Source: Xylophilus sp. GW821-FHT01B05
GTDB lineage: Bacteria > Pseudomonadota > Gammaproteobacteria > Burkholderiales > Burkholderiaceae_C
DNA: 64,000 bases
Reading direction: 5' to 3'
Assembly: GCA_038961845.1 (NCBI GenBank)
Contig: CP152408.1
Span: 682,001-746,000, forward strand
A program made the position numbers and the translations under genes. The notes below the pieces were generated by a model. The model worked only from the letters and a program-made list of their open reading frames with translations, searched no databases and was not told where the DNA came from. Shown one piece after another: positions 16,244-24,850 of this stretch; positions within the stretch are counted from its first letter, which is position 1; every line of letters begins with the position of its first letter.

Positions 16244-18346
16244 ATGCGTATCCCTTTCATGTTGCTGCCGCTGGCGGCGGCAGTGGCGCAGCTTGCGCCT
16301 GCCACGGCCGGCGCGCAGGCCACGCTGGGTACCGTCACGGTGCGCGACGTGGCCGACCCGGCCGCCACCGTGCCCTCAATCGAGCAGGCGCGCGCGGCGG
16401 CGCGGCGCGTGCCGGGCGGCACCGACATCGTCGATGTCGAGCGCGTGCGCGAGGGCCGGGTCTCCACCCTGCAGGATGTGCTGGCGCTGTCGCCCGGCGT
16501 GGTGGCGCAGCCGCGCTTTGGTTCGGAGGAAACCCGGCTGTCCATTCGCGGCTCGGCGCTGCAGCGCACCTTTCACCTGCGCGGCATCAAGCTGATGCAG
16601 GACGGCATCCCGATCACGCTCACCGATGGCAGCGGCGACTTCCAGGCGCTGGAGCCGCTGGCCGCGCGCTATGTGCGCGTGGAGCGCGGCGCCAACGCGC
16701 TGCAGTACGGCGGCTCGACCCTGGGCGGTGCCATCAACTACGTATCGCCCACCGGCTATGACACGCCGGGGCTCGAAGTGCGCGGCGAGGCTGGCAGCTA
16801 TGGCTACCGGCGCGAGCATGTGCAGGGCGGCTTCGTGCGCGGCGCCGGGCCGGACGGCGGCCCCGCCGTGGGCGCGGTGGATGGCTTTGCCAGCTTCTCG
16901 GGCTACCAGCAGCAGGGCTACCGCGCGCATGCGCGCCAGGAGGCCTGGCGCTTCAACGGCAACATCGGCTACCGCCTGAGCGATGACGTGGAAACCCGGC
17001 TCTACCTGGGCCTGGCGCGCAGCCGCTCGGAGTTGCCCGGCAACCTCACGCGCGCCGAGTACCAGGCCAACCCGCGCCAGGCGGCGGCTGGCAACGTGGC
17101 GCTGGACCAGCAGCGCAACATCGAGGTCGCGCGCATCGCCAGCCTGACCACCATCGCGCTGGGCCAGGACCGGGTCGAGCTGAACGCCTTCTGGTCGCAC
17201 AAGCACCTGTTCCACCCGATCTTCCAGGTGCTGGACCAGGGCAGCGACGACCTGGGCGTGGGCGCGCGCTGGGTGCGCGAGGGCACGCTGGCCGGCCGGC
17301 GCAACCGCTTCGTCGCGGGTGCGCAGCTGGGCTATGGCGTGCTGGACGACGACCGCTTTGTGAACCTGGGCGGCAGCCCCGGCGCGCGCACCAACCAGCT
17401 GCACCAGACCGCCGCCAGCGCCGAGCTGTACGTGCAGAACGACTGGTACCTGCGGCCCGACCTGGCGCTGATCACCGGCTTGCAGGCAGCGCGTGGCACG
17501 CGCCGCAACGCAGACCGCTTCATTGCGGCGGGCGAGGGCGACGAGAGCTTCTCGCGCGGCTACTCGGGCTTCAGCCCGCGCCTGGGCGTGCTGTGGGATG
17601 TCGTGCCCAAGGCCGCCGGCGCGGTGCGCGGCGACTTCGCGCAGCTCTTTGCCAATCTCTCGCGCAGCTTCGAGCCGCCGTCCTTCGGTGAACTCACCGG
17701 TGGCCTGCGGCCCAATCTGCTGAACGCGCAGCGCGCCACTACGCTCGAAGTGGGCAGCCGCGGCGCGCGCGGCGCGCTGGACTGGGACCTGGCGCTGTAC
17801 CGCGCTGCGGTGCGCGACGAAATGCTGCAGACGCAGGTGCTGGTCGCCGGCAACAGCAGCGTGGCCGCGCCGCAAACCGCCAACGTGCCGCGCACCGTGC
17901 ACCAGGGTATCGAAGCCGGCGTGGGCTGGCAGCCGACCCGGCAATGGGAATGGCGCAGCACCTGGACGCTGAACGACTTCCGCTTTGATGGCGACCCGAG
18001 CTTCGGCAACAACCGGCTGCCCGGCGTGCCGCGCCAACTGCTGCGCTCCGAGCTGCTGTGGCGCGCGGCACCTGGTGGCGTCTACGCCGGGCCGGTGCTG
18101 ACCGTGGCCGGCCGCACCGATGCCGACATGGCCAACACCACCAGCGCCGAGGGCTATGCGCTGCTTGGCCTGAAGACCGGCGGCCCGCTGGGCAAGAATG
18201 CCTCGTGGTTCGTCGAGGCCCGCAACCTGGCCGACCGCCGGCACATCGCCAGCGTCAACGTGGTGCGCAGCGCCACTGCCGCCACGGCGCTTTACCTGCC
18301 GGGCGACGGCCGCTCCGTCTACGCCGGGCTGCAATGGAAACTTTGA
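16244..18346 (+). CDS. TonB-dependent outer-membrane receptor (probable copper or metal complex)
   Basis: A 700-residue receptor: signal peptide, a possible TonB box LGTVTVRD, a plug domain (about 45-155, with LSIRGSALQRTFHLRGIKLM and VERGANALQYGGSTLGGAIN), then a beta-barrel to the C-terminus ending YAGLQWKL. The plug resembles FecA-type receptors. Position between YcnI and PCuAC genes suggests a copper substrate (OprC/NosA-like role), but ferric siderophore uptake cannot be excluded. It starts 10 bp after the YcnI-like gene. Confidence 0.85.
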   Translation: MRIPFMLLPLAAAVAQLAPATAGAQATLGTVTVRDVADPAATVPSIEQARAAARRVPGGTDIVDVERVREGRVSTLQDVLALSPGVVAQPRFGSEETRLSIRGSALQRTFHLRGIKLMQDGIPITLTDGSGDFQALEPLAARYVRVERGANALQYGGSTLGGAINYVSPTGYDTPGLEVRGEAGSYGYRREHVQGGFVRGAGPDGGPAVGAVDGFASFSGYQQQGYRAHARQEAWRFNGNIGYRLSDDVETRLYLGLARSRSELPGNLTRAEYQANPRQAAAGNVALDQQRNIEVARIASLTTIALGQDRVELNAFWSHKHLFHPIFQVLDQGSDDLGVGARWVREGTLAGRRNRFVAGAQLGYGVLDDDRFVNLGGSPGARTNQLHQTAASAELYVQNDWYLRPDLALITGLQAARGTRRNADRFIAAGEGDESFSRGYSGFSPRLGVLWDVVPKAAGAVRGDFAQLFANLSRSFEPPSFGELTGGLRPNLLNAQRATTLEVGSRGARGALDWDLALYRAAVRDEMLQTQVLVAGNSSVAAPQTANVPRTVHQGIEAGVGWQPTRQWEWRSTWTLNDFRFDGDPSFGNNRLPGVPRQLLRSELLWRAAPGGVYAGPVLTVAGRTDADMANTTSAEGYALLGLKTGGPLGKNASWFVEARNLADRRHIASVNVVRSATAATALYLPGDGRSVYAGLQWKL

Positions 18347-18372
18347 AACCACCACCATCCAAGGACACTGCA

Positions 18373-18873
18373 ATGCACACGAAGAAACTGACGACATGGC
18401 TGGCCGCCGCGGCCTGCGCCTTTGGCCTGTTGGGCGCGGCCCAGGCCCAGGACGTGAAAGTGGAGGGCGCCTGGGTGCGCGCCAGCGTGCCGGGCCAGAG
18501 CGGCACCGGCGGCTTCATGACGCTGACCGCGCCGGTGGCGCTGCGCCTGGTGGGCGTGGCCACGCCGGTGGCTGCCACCGCCGAGGTGCACGAGATGCGC
18601 ATGGACGGCGAGGTCATGCGCATGCGCGCCCTCGACGGCCTGGACCTGCCCGCCGGCACGCCGGTGCAGCTCAAGCCCGGCGGCTACCACCTCATGCTCA
18701 CGGGCCTGCGCCAGGCGCTGGCCAAGGGCACGACCGTGCCGCTCACGCTGCTGCTGCGCGACGCGCAGGGCGTGGAGCGCCAGCAGGCCCTGACGCTGCC
18801 GGTGGCCACCGTTGCGCCGGGCGCCGCCGCAGCGCCAAAAGACGCCGCAGACCACTCGCACCACGGGCACTGA
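18373..18873 (+). CDS. PCuAC periplasmic copper chaperone
   Basis: A 166-residue exported protein with the exact Cu(I) site pattern H-x10-M-x21-H-x-M: His73, Met84, His106 and Met108. PCuAC proteins deliver copper to cytochrome oxidase or act in copper handling. The C-terminal tail (HSHHGH) adds potential ligands. A signal peptide ends at AAQAQ. It is the last gene of the DUF2946-YcnI-receptor run, 26 bp after the receptor. Confidence 0.92.
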   Translation: MHTKKLTTWLAAAACAFGLLGAAQAQDVKVEGAWVRASVPGQSGTGGFMTLTAPVALRLVGVATPVAATAEVHEMRMDGEVMRMRALDGLDLPAGTPVQLKPGGYHLMLTGLRQALAKGTTVPLTLLLRDAQGVERQQALTLPVATVAPGAAAAPKDAADHSHHGH

Positions 18874-18954
18874 ACGCACGCCGTTGGAGTAAGCTGACCG
18901 CCGATGCCCCGCGCCCTCGCACGGGGCACGCGGTTCATCTTTTCTGGAGCGGTC

Positions 18955-19857
18955 ATGAGCGATTCCCCGCCTTTCGGTTTCGGCAATTTCGTGCCCGGGT
19001 TCGACTTCCTGCAAACGCTGGTGCAGTCCGCCGCCAAGGGCGCGGCGCCGCAGGCGAGCCAGGGGCCGGACTGGTCGAGCTGGATCGCGCCGACCATCAA
19101 GGTCGAAGACCTGGACAAGCGCATCAACGAGCTGAAGACCGTGCAGTTCTGGCTGGAGCAGAACGCCCGCGCGCTGGCCGCCACCATCCAGGCGTTGGAG
19201 GTGCAGAAGATGTCGCTGGCCACGCTGCGCAGCATGAATGTGCAGATGGGTGATTTGGCCGCGGCCTTCAACTTCCCAGGCGCGGCACCGGCTGCAACTG
19301 CTGCGCCGGCCGCAGCGCCCGCCGGCCCCTACGACGACATGTACACCGCGCGCCCAGCCGCCGTCGAGGCGCCAGCGCCCGAGCCCGCTGCGCCACCAGC
19401 CGCAGAAGAGGCGCCGGCCGCAGCAAAGCCCGGCACGGCCGACCCGCTGCAGTGGTGGAACGCGCTCACCGACCAGTTCCAGCAGATCGCCGCGAGCGCC
19501 ATGCAGGACGCCGCGCGCCAGGCCAAGGACGCGCCCCTTGCGCAGATGGCTGACGCCACGCGTCAAGCTTTCGATGTGGCAGGGCGCATGGCTGCGGATG
19601 CTATGAAAACCGCAGCTGATAGCCAAGGTGCAGCAAGGGCTGAAGCCAAAAAACCCTCTAAAAAAACCAGCGCCGCGCCTGCGGCCAAAGCCGCCGCCAA
19701 GCCGGCGCGCCCGGCCGCCTCCAAGGGCTGGGCCGCCGCCGCCGCGCCCCGCGCGGCGGCACCACCGCCCGCAACCGCTGCGCCGGCCAAGCGCCCGCGT
19801 GCATCCACTGCTGCGGCAGCGCCGGCTTCGCCCACGCGCCGTGGCCGCAGCCGATGA
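18955..19857 (+). CDS. phaM: PhaM-type PHB granule/DNA-binding protein
   Basis: A 300-residue protein whose first 110 residues are strongly PhaM-like: FGNFVPGFDFLQTL, then SWIAPTIKVEDLDKRINELK and TVQFWLEQNARALAATIQAL. PhaM activates PHB synthase and attaches granules to the nucleoid through an Ala/Lys/Pro-rich C-terminal tail, which is present here and ends SPTRRGRSR. GGAG precedes ATG 18955. Residues about 215-234 are encoded by a palindromic element. It overlaps the FIST gene by 4 bp (ATGA). Confidence 0.8.
   Translation: MSDSPPFGFGNFVPGFDFLQTLVQSAAKGAAPQASQGPDWSSWIAPTIKVEDLDKRINELKTVQFWLEQNARALAATIQALEVQKMSLATLRSMNVQMGDLAAAFNFPGAAPAATAAPAAAPAGPYDDMYTARPAAVEAPAPEPAAPPAAEEAPAAAKPGTADPLQWWNALTDQFQQIAASAMQDAARQAKDAPLAQMADATRQAFDVAGRMAADAMKTAADSQGAARAEAKKPSKKTSAAPAAKAAAKPARPAASKGWAAAAAPRAAAPPPATAAPAKRPRASTAAAAPASPTRRGRSR
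19599..19656. repeat. Palindromic element inside phaM
   Basis: The sequence CTATGAAAACCGCAGCTGATAGCC, interrupted here after GAAAACC for comparison, aligns with the reverse complement of the intergenic copy at 61711. It continues AAGGTGCAGCAAGGGCTGAA and ends GCCAAAAAA. It is read in frame as part of the flexible C-terminal tail of PhaM, in reverse orientation relative to the recG copy. Confidence 0.7.
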
Positions 19858-21131
19858 AACTCTTTCCCTACGCCCACGCCACCCACCCGCAATGGCGCAT
19901 GGCCGCTGGCCTGGTGCTGGCGCAGCTGCGCGCGCAGATGGCGCTGCCCGACCACGCGGCGGCGCCCACGCTGGGCATCGTCTACATCACCGACCACTAC
20001 GTGGACGAGGCCGAGGCCATCCTCGAAGCCCTGGGCGCCGAGCTGCCCGAGATCACCGACTGGGCCGGCACCGTGGGCATAGGCGTGGCGGCCAACAACG
20101 CCGAGTATTTCGACGAGCCCGCGCTGGCCGTGATGCTGTGCGATCTGCCGCCCGAGCACTACCGCATCTTCTCCGGCGTGGCACCACTTGGCTCGCTCGC
20201 CACCGGCAGCTTCCAGGCGCATACCGCGCTGCTGCATGCCGACGCGCAAATGCCCGACCTGACCGAGCTGGTGGCCGAACTGGCCGAGCGCACCAACACC
20301 GGCTACCTGTTCGGCGGGCTGGCCGCCAGCCGGCGCGGCAGCGTGCAGTTTGCGGTCGGTGGCAACGGCAACATCCGCGGGCAGGGCGCGGCCAGCGGCG
20401 TGTTCCAGGGCGGCCTGAGCGGCGTGGCCTTTGGCGAAGGCATCGGCCTGGTGTCGCGCGTGACCCAGGGCTGCCAGCCAGTCGGGGCGGCGCACCAGAT
20501 CACCGGCGCCGAAGACAACGTGATCACTGCGCTGGATGGCGAGCCCGCGCTGGATGTGCTGCTGCGCGAGCTGGGCGTGTCGCTCGACGATTCACAAGAG
20601 GCGCTGGCTGCGGTGCGCACCACGCTGGTCGGCCTGCAGTCGGCCGAGGACGGCGCGGCCAGTGACCTGGTCGGGCGCACTGGCCACTTCGGCGTCGATA
20701 CGCGGGTGCGCCACATCATCGGGCTCGACCCGGCGCGCCACGGCGTGGCCGTGGCCGAGCGCGTGGCGCCCGGCATGCGCATGGCCTTCTGCCGGCGCAA
20801 CGCCCAGGCGGCGCGGGCCGACCTGGTGCGCATCTGCGCCGAGATCCGCGAAGAACTGGAACCCGAGGAAATGCCGCTGGCCACCGCCGCCGCGCTGGCC
20901 GCACCCGAGGCCGAATCGGCACCGCACCCGGCGCGCCGCATTGCCGGCGCCATCTACATCAGCTGCGCCGGCCGTGGCGGCCCGCACTTTGGCGGCCCGA
21001 GCGCAGAGCTGCAGATCGTGCGCCATGCGCTGGGCGACGTGCCGCTGATCGGCTTCTTTGCCGGCGGCGAGATCGCGCGCCACCACGTGTATGGCTACAC
21101 GGGGGTGTTGACGGTGTTTGTGGGCGAATAG
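19854..21131 (+). CDS. FIST-domain sensory protein
   Basis: A 425-residue protein with an N-terminal FIST_N domain (about 30-230, with GYLFGGLAASRRG) and a FIST_C domain (about 240-400, with ISCAGRGGPHFG and PLIGFFAGGEIA). FIST domains are thought to bind small ligands, perhaps amino acids, and usually feed signal-transduction proteins. Here the domain stands alone. Its ATG overlaps the phaM stop, so the two are probably coupled; a functional link to PHB metabolism is inference. Confidence 0.8.
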   Translation: MKLFPYAHATHPQWRMAAGLVLAQLRAQMALPDHAAAPTLGIVYITDHYVDEAEAILEALGAELPEITDWAGTVGIGVAANNAEYFDEPALAVMLCDLPPEHYRIFSGVAPLGSLATGSFQAHTALLHADAQMPDLTELVAELAERTNTGYLFGGLAASRRGSVQFAVGGNGNIRGQGAASGVFQGGLSGVAFGEGIGLVSRVTQGCQPVGAAHQITGAEDNVITALDGEPALDVLLRELGVSLDDSQEALAAVRTTLVGLQSAEDGAASDLVGRTGHFGVDTRVRHIIGLDPARHGVAVAERVAPGMRMAFCRRNAQAARADLVRICAEIREELEPEEMPLATAAALAAPEAESAPHPARRIAGAIYISCAGRGGPHFGGPSAELQIVRHALGDVPLIGFFAGGEIARHHVYGYTGVLTVFVGE

Positions 21132-21146
21132 CCGGCTGCTGTCGGT

Positions 21147-21206
21147 TTACTACAAAATGTATAGCTATAAGCCGGCGTGTACATTGGGCTAGAGCCACTT
21201 TTGACC
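21147..21206. repeat. Palindromic element, intergenic (degenerate arms)
   Basis: Between the convergent FIST and dioxygenase genes. TGTATAGCTATAAGCC and TTGGGCTAGAGCCACTTTTG match the outer parts of the family in reverse orientation; the central CCAGG arms have decayed. Confidence 0.65.
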
Positions 21207-21211
21207 AATAT

Positions 21212-22129
21212 TCACATCTTCCCGTAGGTGGAATCAAAGCGCTGCTGCAGATAGGCCTGCGCCGTCACCGGCGCATAGCGCGGCGCCTCGCCCGCCGGCA
21301 CGCAGGACGGGATGGCCTGCACCAGCGCATCCGGGTTCGGGTCAAGGAAGAAGGCGATCGAATAGCGCTCGTGCGGCGGCCGCGCCACGCGGTGCGGGGT
21401 CGACACATAGACATCATTGGTCCAGCGCATCAGGCAGTCGCCGATGTTGCAGATGAAGGCGCCGGGCAGCGTGGGCGCGTCCAGCCACTGGCCGTCGCGG
21501 CGGCGCACCTGCAGGCCGGCCACGCCATCCGTCGCCAGCAAGGTCACGTTGCCGTAATCGGTATGCGTGCCGGCGCCGGCCTGGCCGGGCGGCGCGCCGT
21601 CCAGCAGCGTGGGGTAGCGCAGCAGGCGCAGCGTGGCCTGCGGGCGATCGACCTTGTCGGCGAAGAAATCCTCGGCCAGGCCCAGGTCACTGGCAAAGGC
21701 CGTGTGCAGGCGCTGGCCCACGGACAGCACCGCGTCGAAGTAAGCCTGCAGGCGCGTGCTCCAGCCCTCGATCGGCGGCCAGATATTGGGCGGCCGCGTG
21801 GCGCCGTCGGTCCAGATCAGGTTGAAGGCCTCTTTCAGATCGGCGGCGGTCTTCTCGTCCAGCGCCTCCACGCCCAGGCCCACATAGCCACGGTTGTGGC
21901 CGTGCCGGGCAATGGCCAGTTCGCGCTTGGCCTCGGCCGGCAGCGCAAAGACTTCGTGCGCGGCGGCAAAGGTGTCGGCCACCAGTGCGGCGGGCACGCC
22001 GTGGCCGGTGATCAGGAAGAAGCCGGTGCCGCGGCAGGCGGCGCCAATCTGGGCCGCCACCTGTTGCCGCGCGGCGGCGTCAGGGGAGGCGAGGGCGGTG
22101 ATGTCGATGACGGGGATGTCGTGCTGCAT
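21212..22129 (-). CDS. Isopenicillin-N-synthase-like 2-oxoglutarate/Fe(II) dioxygenase
   Basis: A 305-residue cytoplasmic oxygenase with N-terminal DIOX_N (IPVIDITALASPDAAARQQV) and C-terminal 2OG-Fe(II) domain. Fe ligands are visible as HTD in GAGTHTDYGNVTLL and the distal His in YVSTPHRV. RYS is the 2-oxoglutarate-binding R-x-S. The substrate is unknown. It is the last gene downstream of an ABC permease in a minus-strand cluster; 21 bp separate them. Confidence 0.82.
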   Translation of the reverse strand: MQHDIPVIDITALASPDAAARQQVAAQIGAACRGTGFFLITGHGVPAALVADTFAAAHEVFALPAEAKRELAIARHGHNRGYVGLGVEALDEKTAADLKEAFNLIWTDGATRPPNIWPPIEGWSTRLQAYFDAVLSVGQRLHTAFASDLGLAEDFFADKVDRPQATLRLLRYPTLLDGAPPGQAGAGTHTDYGNVTLLATDGVAGLQVRRRDGQWLDAPTLPGAFICNIGDCLMRWTNDVYVSTPHRVARPPHERYSIAFFLDPNPDALVQAIPSCVPAGEAPRYAPVTAQAYLQQRFDSTYGKM

Positions 22130-22150
22130 GGGCGCGATTGTCCCTCTGCC

Positions 22151-22960
22151 TCAGTCGCCCACCTCGGACTCATGCCAGTGTTGCAGCAGGCGCCGGCCGA
22201 TGCCGCTCACCACCAGGAAGAACAGAAAACCCAGCAGCGTGGCCGCGATCACCTCGGCGAACAGCAGGGCGGTGTACATGCGGCCCTGCGCGAACACGAT
22301 CTGCACGCCCAGCCCGCCCTGCGCATTGCCCGAGCCGATGATGAATTCGCCCACGATGGCGCCGATCACCGATAGCCCGGCAGAGATACGCAGCCCGGCC
22401 AGGATGCTGGGCAGGGCGCTGGGCAGGCGCAGCTTCCAGAAGGTGGTGACGCGGCTCTTGCTGTGCAGCGCGAACAGCTCCACCAGCGTGCGCGAGGTAG
22501 AGCGCAGCCCCAGCAGCGTGTTGTTGACGATGGGGAACAGCGACATGATGAAGCTGATGATCACCACCGACAGTTCGTTGTAGCCAAACCAGAGCACGAT
22601 CAGCGGCGCGATGGCCACCACCGGCACCGTCTGCAGCAACACCGCGTACGGGTAGATGCTGCGCTCCAGCAGCCTGGACTGGCTCAGCACTGCCGCCAGC
22701 GCGATGCCGCAGACGATGGCCAGCAGGTAGCCCAGCGTTGCTTCCTTGAGCGTGGCCAGCGTTGCCAGCAGCAGCGTGCCGGCGTTCTCGGCCACGGCCG
22801 CGCCAACCTCTTGTGGGCCGGGCAGCAGGTAGCCCTTGCCGGCATATACCGTGGCCGACAGCAGCCACCAGGCGGCGATGCCCAGCAGGGCCACCACCAG
22901 CACCGGCAGCGCGGCCAGGGCGCTGTCGCGCAGGCGTGAAGAGGGTGTGGAGCTGCTCAT
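22151..22960 (-). CDS. ABC transporter permease (nitrate/sulfonate/taurine type)
   Basis: A 269-residue inner-membrane protein with about six hydrophobic helices and the BPD_transp_1 EAA-like loop LRLPSALPSILAGLRISAGL. It belongs to the SsuC/TauC group. Its ATG overlaps the stop of the ATPase gene (ATGA), indicating a tightly coupled operon. Confidence 0.88.
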   Translation of the reverse strand: MSSSTPSSRLRDSALAALPVLVVALLGIAAWWLLSATVYAGKGYLLPGPQEVGAAVAENAGTLLLATLATLKEATLGYLLAIVCGIALAAVLSQSRLLERSIYPYAVLLQTVPVVAIAPLIVLWFGYNELSVVIISFIMSLFPIVNNTLLGLRSTSRTLVELFALHSKSRVTTFWKLRLPSALPSILAGLRISAGLSVIGAIVGEFIIGSGNAQGGLGVQIVFAQGRMYTALLFAEVIAATLLGFLFFLVVSGIGRRLLQHWHESEVGD

Positions 22961-23736
22961 GCCGTGGCCTCTGCGGTTGCTTTGCGCCGCAGCGCGGCGG
23001 TGACGCGGCCGGTCAGCTCTGCAAACTCCGGCGTGGCGCGCAGCTCGGGCGCACGCGGGAAGGCGAAGGGCACGTCCACCACCTCGACGATGCGCCCCGG
23101 CCGTGCCGACATCACCACGATACGGGTCGACAGGAAGGCTGCCTCGTGCACGTTGTGCGTGACCATGGCGCCGGTGAAGCCCGACTGCTGCCAGAGCGCG
23201 GACAGCTCTTCCTGCAGCACCTCGCGCGTGAGTTCGTCGACGGCGGCCAGTGGCTCGTCGAGCAGCAGCAGCGCCGGCCGCAGTGCCAGCGCGCGGGCCA
23301 GCGACAGCCGCATGCGCATGCCGCCCGAGAGCTGGTGCGGGTAGCTGGCCTCAAAGCCCGTCAGGCCGACCAGTTGCAGCGCTTCGCGTGCGCGCGCCGT
23401 GCAGTCGGCGCCGCGATAGCCCTCCAGCTCCATCAGCAGCTCGGCATTGCGCAGCACCGTGCGCCAGGGCAGCAGCGCGGCTTCCTGGAACACGAAGCCG
23501 GTGGCGCTATCGCGCGGCCGTTCGACCGTGCCGCTGCTGGGCTCGACCAGCCCCGCGAGGATGCGCAGCAGGGTCGATTTGCCGCAGCCCGAGGGCCCGA
23601 CGATGGTGACGAACTCGCCTGCCGCAAGCGTAAGGTCGGTCGGCGCCAGCGCCTGCAAGCCGGTGGCATAGGTCTTGGAGACGCCGCGCAGCGCAACGCT
23701 GGCGCCGCGTGCTGTAGGGCTGCTCACGGCGCACAT
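22957..23736 (-). CDS. ABC transporter ATP-binding protein (SsuB/TauB type)
   Basis: A 259-residue ATPase with Walker A GPSGCGKST, a Q-loop in FVFQEAALLPW, signature LSGGMRMR, Walker B ALLLLDEPLAAVD and an H-loop MVTHNVHEAA. It energises import through the adjacent permease. Start 23736 is taken; a GTG at 23727 overlaps the binding-protein stop and has AGGA eight bases upstream, so it is a credible alternative. Confidence 0.88.
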   Translation of the reverse strand: MCAVSSPTARGASVALRGVSKTYATGLQALAPTDLTLAAGEFVTIVGPSGCGKSTLLRILAGLVEPSSGTVERPRDSATGFVFQEAALLPWRTVLRNAELLMELEGYRGADCTARAREALQLVGLTGFEASYPHQLSGGMRMRLSLARALALRPALLLLDEPLAAVDELTREVLQEELSALWQQSGFTGAMVTHNVHEAAFLSTRIVVMSARPGRIVEVVDVPFAFPRAPELRATPEFAELTGRVTAALRRKATAEATA

Positions 23737-24677
23737 CCTGGGACCAGGCTGCGGTCATAGGCCTGCTTCTCGTCGAAGCCGGCAGGCAGAAAGCCCACGC
23801 TCTTCAACTGGCCGGCCAGCTCCTTCCAGCGCGCATCCTGCATGCAGCCGATCCGGCCCAGGTCGTGCGAGATCAGGTTCTCGATCATGTCCTTGTTGGC
23901 TGCGTCGTAGATGGCGGGCGAGATCTGCTTGTTCATGCCGGTCAGCAGCGGCTTCAGGCCACCGGGGTTGCGCACATAGTTGCTCCAGCCCTTCTGCACT
24001 GCGGCGATGGCGGCCTTCACCAAGGCCGGGTTCTTCTTGATCATCTCGTCCGTGGTGAACAGCACGTTGTACGGCCGGTAGCCGAGCGAGGCCACGGTGA
24101 TCTGCTGCACGTCGATGCCGGCCTCGGCCATGCGCGCGGGCAGGTAGAGCGAGTAGCCCTGCTGCACCATCTTTGGATCATTGCGGAACAGGCTCAGGTC
24201 GCCGCTCACCGGCAGCTCGCGCACATTGGCCAGCTTGTACTGCTTCTTGGTCCATTCCCAGTAGGCGCTGCCGATGTTGACGGCAAAGCTGCGGCCCTGC
24301 AGGTCGGCGATGCCCTTCACGGCCGGGTCGCGGTGGTAAATGAAAGCGTAGGGCACATAGTCCAGGTGCGCGAACACGGCCTTGACTGGCGCGCCGCGCA
24401 GGCGCGCCAGCAGCACATCGTCGGCATTGCCGATGCCGAACTCGGCCTGGCCCGAGGCCACCTGCGGAATGGTCTGGATCTTGGGGCCGCCCTGCAGCAC
24501 CGAGATCTTCAGGCCCGCGTCCTTGCCAAGCTGGTCTTCCTGCGCCTGCCAGTAGCCGGCCTGGTCGGGCTGCGCGAACCAGTTGGTGAGGATGCGCACT
24601 GGCTTGGCGTCCTGGGCAAAGACCGAGGTGGACAGGGCTGCGAGCAGCGCAAGGGCGAGACGCCGGGTGGTGGTCAT
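23724..24677 (-). CDS. ABC transporter substrate-binding protein (NMT1/SsuA-like)
   Basis: A 317-residue periplasmic protein with a signal peptide MTTTRRLALALLAALSTSVF and an NMT1-type fold: RILTNWFAQPDQAGYW near the N-terminus, GQAEFGIGNADDVLLARLRG in the middle. NMT1 proteins bind thiamine precursors, sulfonates, nitrate or aromatic acids. Neighbouring arylsulfotransferase-like and dioxygenase genes suggest an organic sulfur or aromatic ligand, not established. The ATG at 24677 gives the signal peptide; the longer frame upstream looks non-coding. Confidence 0.85.
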   Translation of the reverse strand: MTTTRRLALALLAALSTSVFAQDAKPVRILTNWFAQPDQAGYWQAQEDQLGKDAGLKISVLQGGPKIQTIPQVASGQAEFGIGNADDVLLARLRGAPVKAVFAHLDYVPYAFIYHRDPAVKGIADLQGRSFAVNIGSAYWEWTKKQYKLANVRELPVSGDLSLFRNDPKMVQQGYSLYLPARMAEAGIDVQQITVASLGYRPYNVLFTTDEMIKKNPALVKAAIAAVQKGWSNYVRNPGGLKPLLTGMNKQISPAIYDAANKDMIENLISHDLGRIGCMQDARWKELAGQLKSVGFLPAGFDEKQAYDRSLVPGCAP

Positions 24678-24756
24678 GGAGTAGGTTCTTTCAAAAATCG
24701 TGCCGTATGAGTCGTCCCAGGCGCTCAGCGCCACCTGCAGCGCCGACAGCCCAAGG

Positions 24757-24842
24757 CGCAGAAGGCCGTGGAACAGGCCACGCCGCTGGATGTGTCCCCT
24801 GCAAGGGGGTTGGCGAAGACGCGCAGCGCGTAGCCTGGGGGT
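24757..24842 (-). repeat. 3'-end hairpin element, copy 2
   Basis: Starts about 9 bp after the stop of the arylsulfotransferase-like gene. Minus-strand reading is CCCCCAGGCTACGCGC, then CCCCCTTGCAGGGG. The central GCCGG hairpin seen in other copies is deleted here. It fills much of the 173-bp gap before the binding-protein gene; the remaining gap (24678-24756) probably holds the ribosome binding site and promoter of that gene. Confidence 0.8.
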
Positions 24843-24850
24843 GTTTCACT

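Noticed and set aside
16376..18397. 673-codon antisense frame across the TonB receptor gene
   Set aside because: Same shadow effect; the receptor on the plus strand has signal peptide, plug and barrel.
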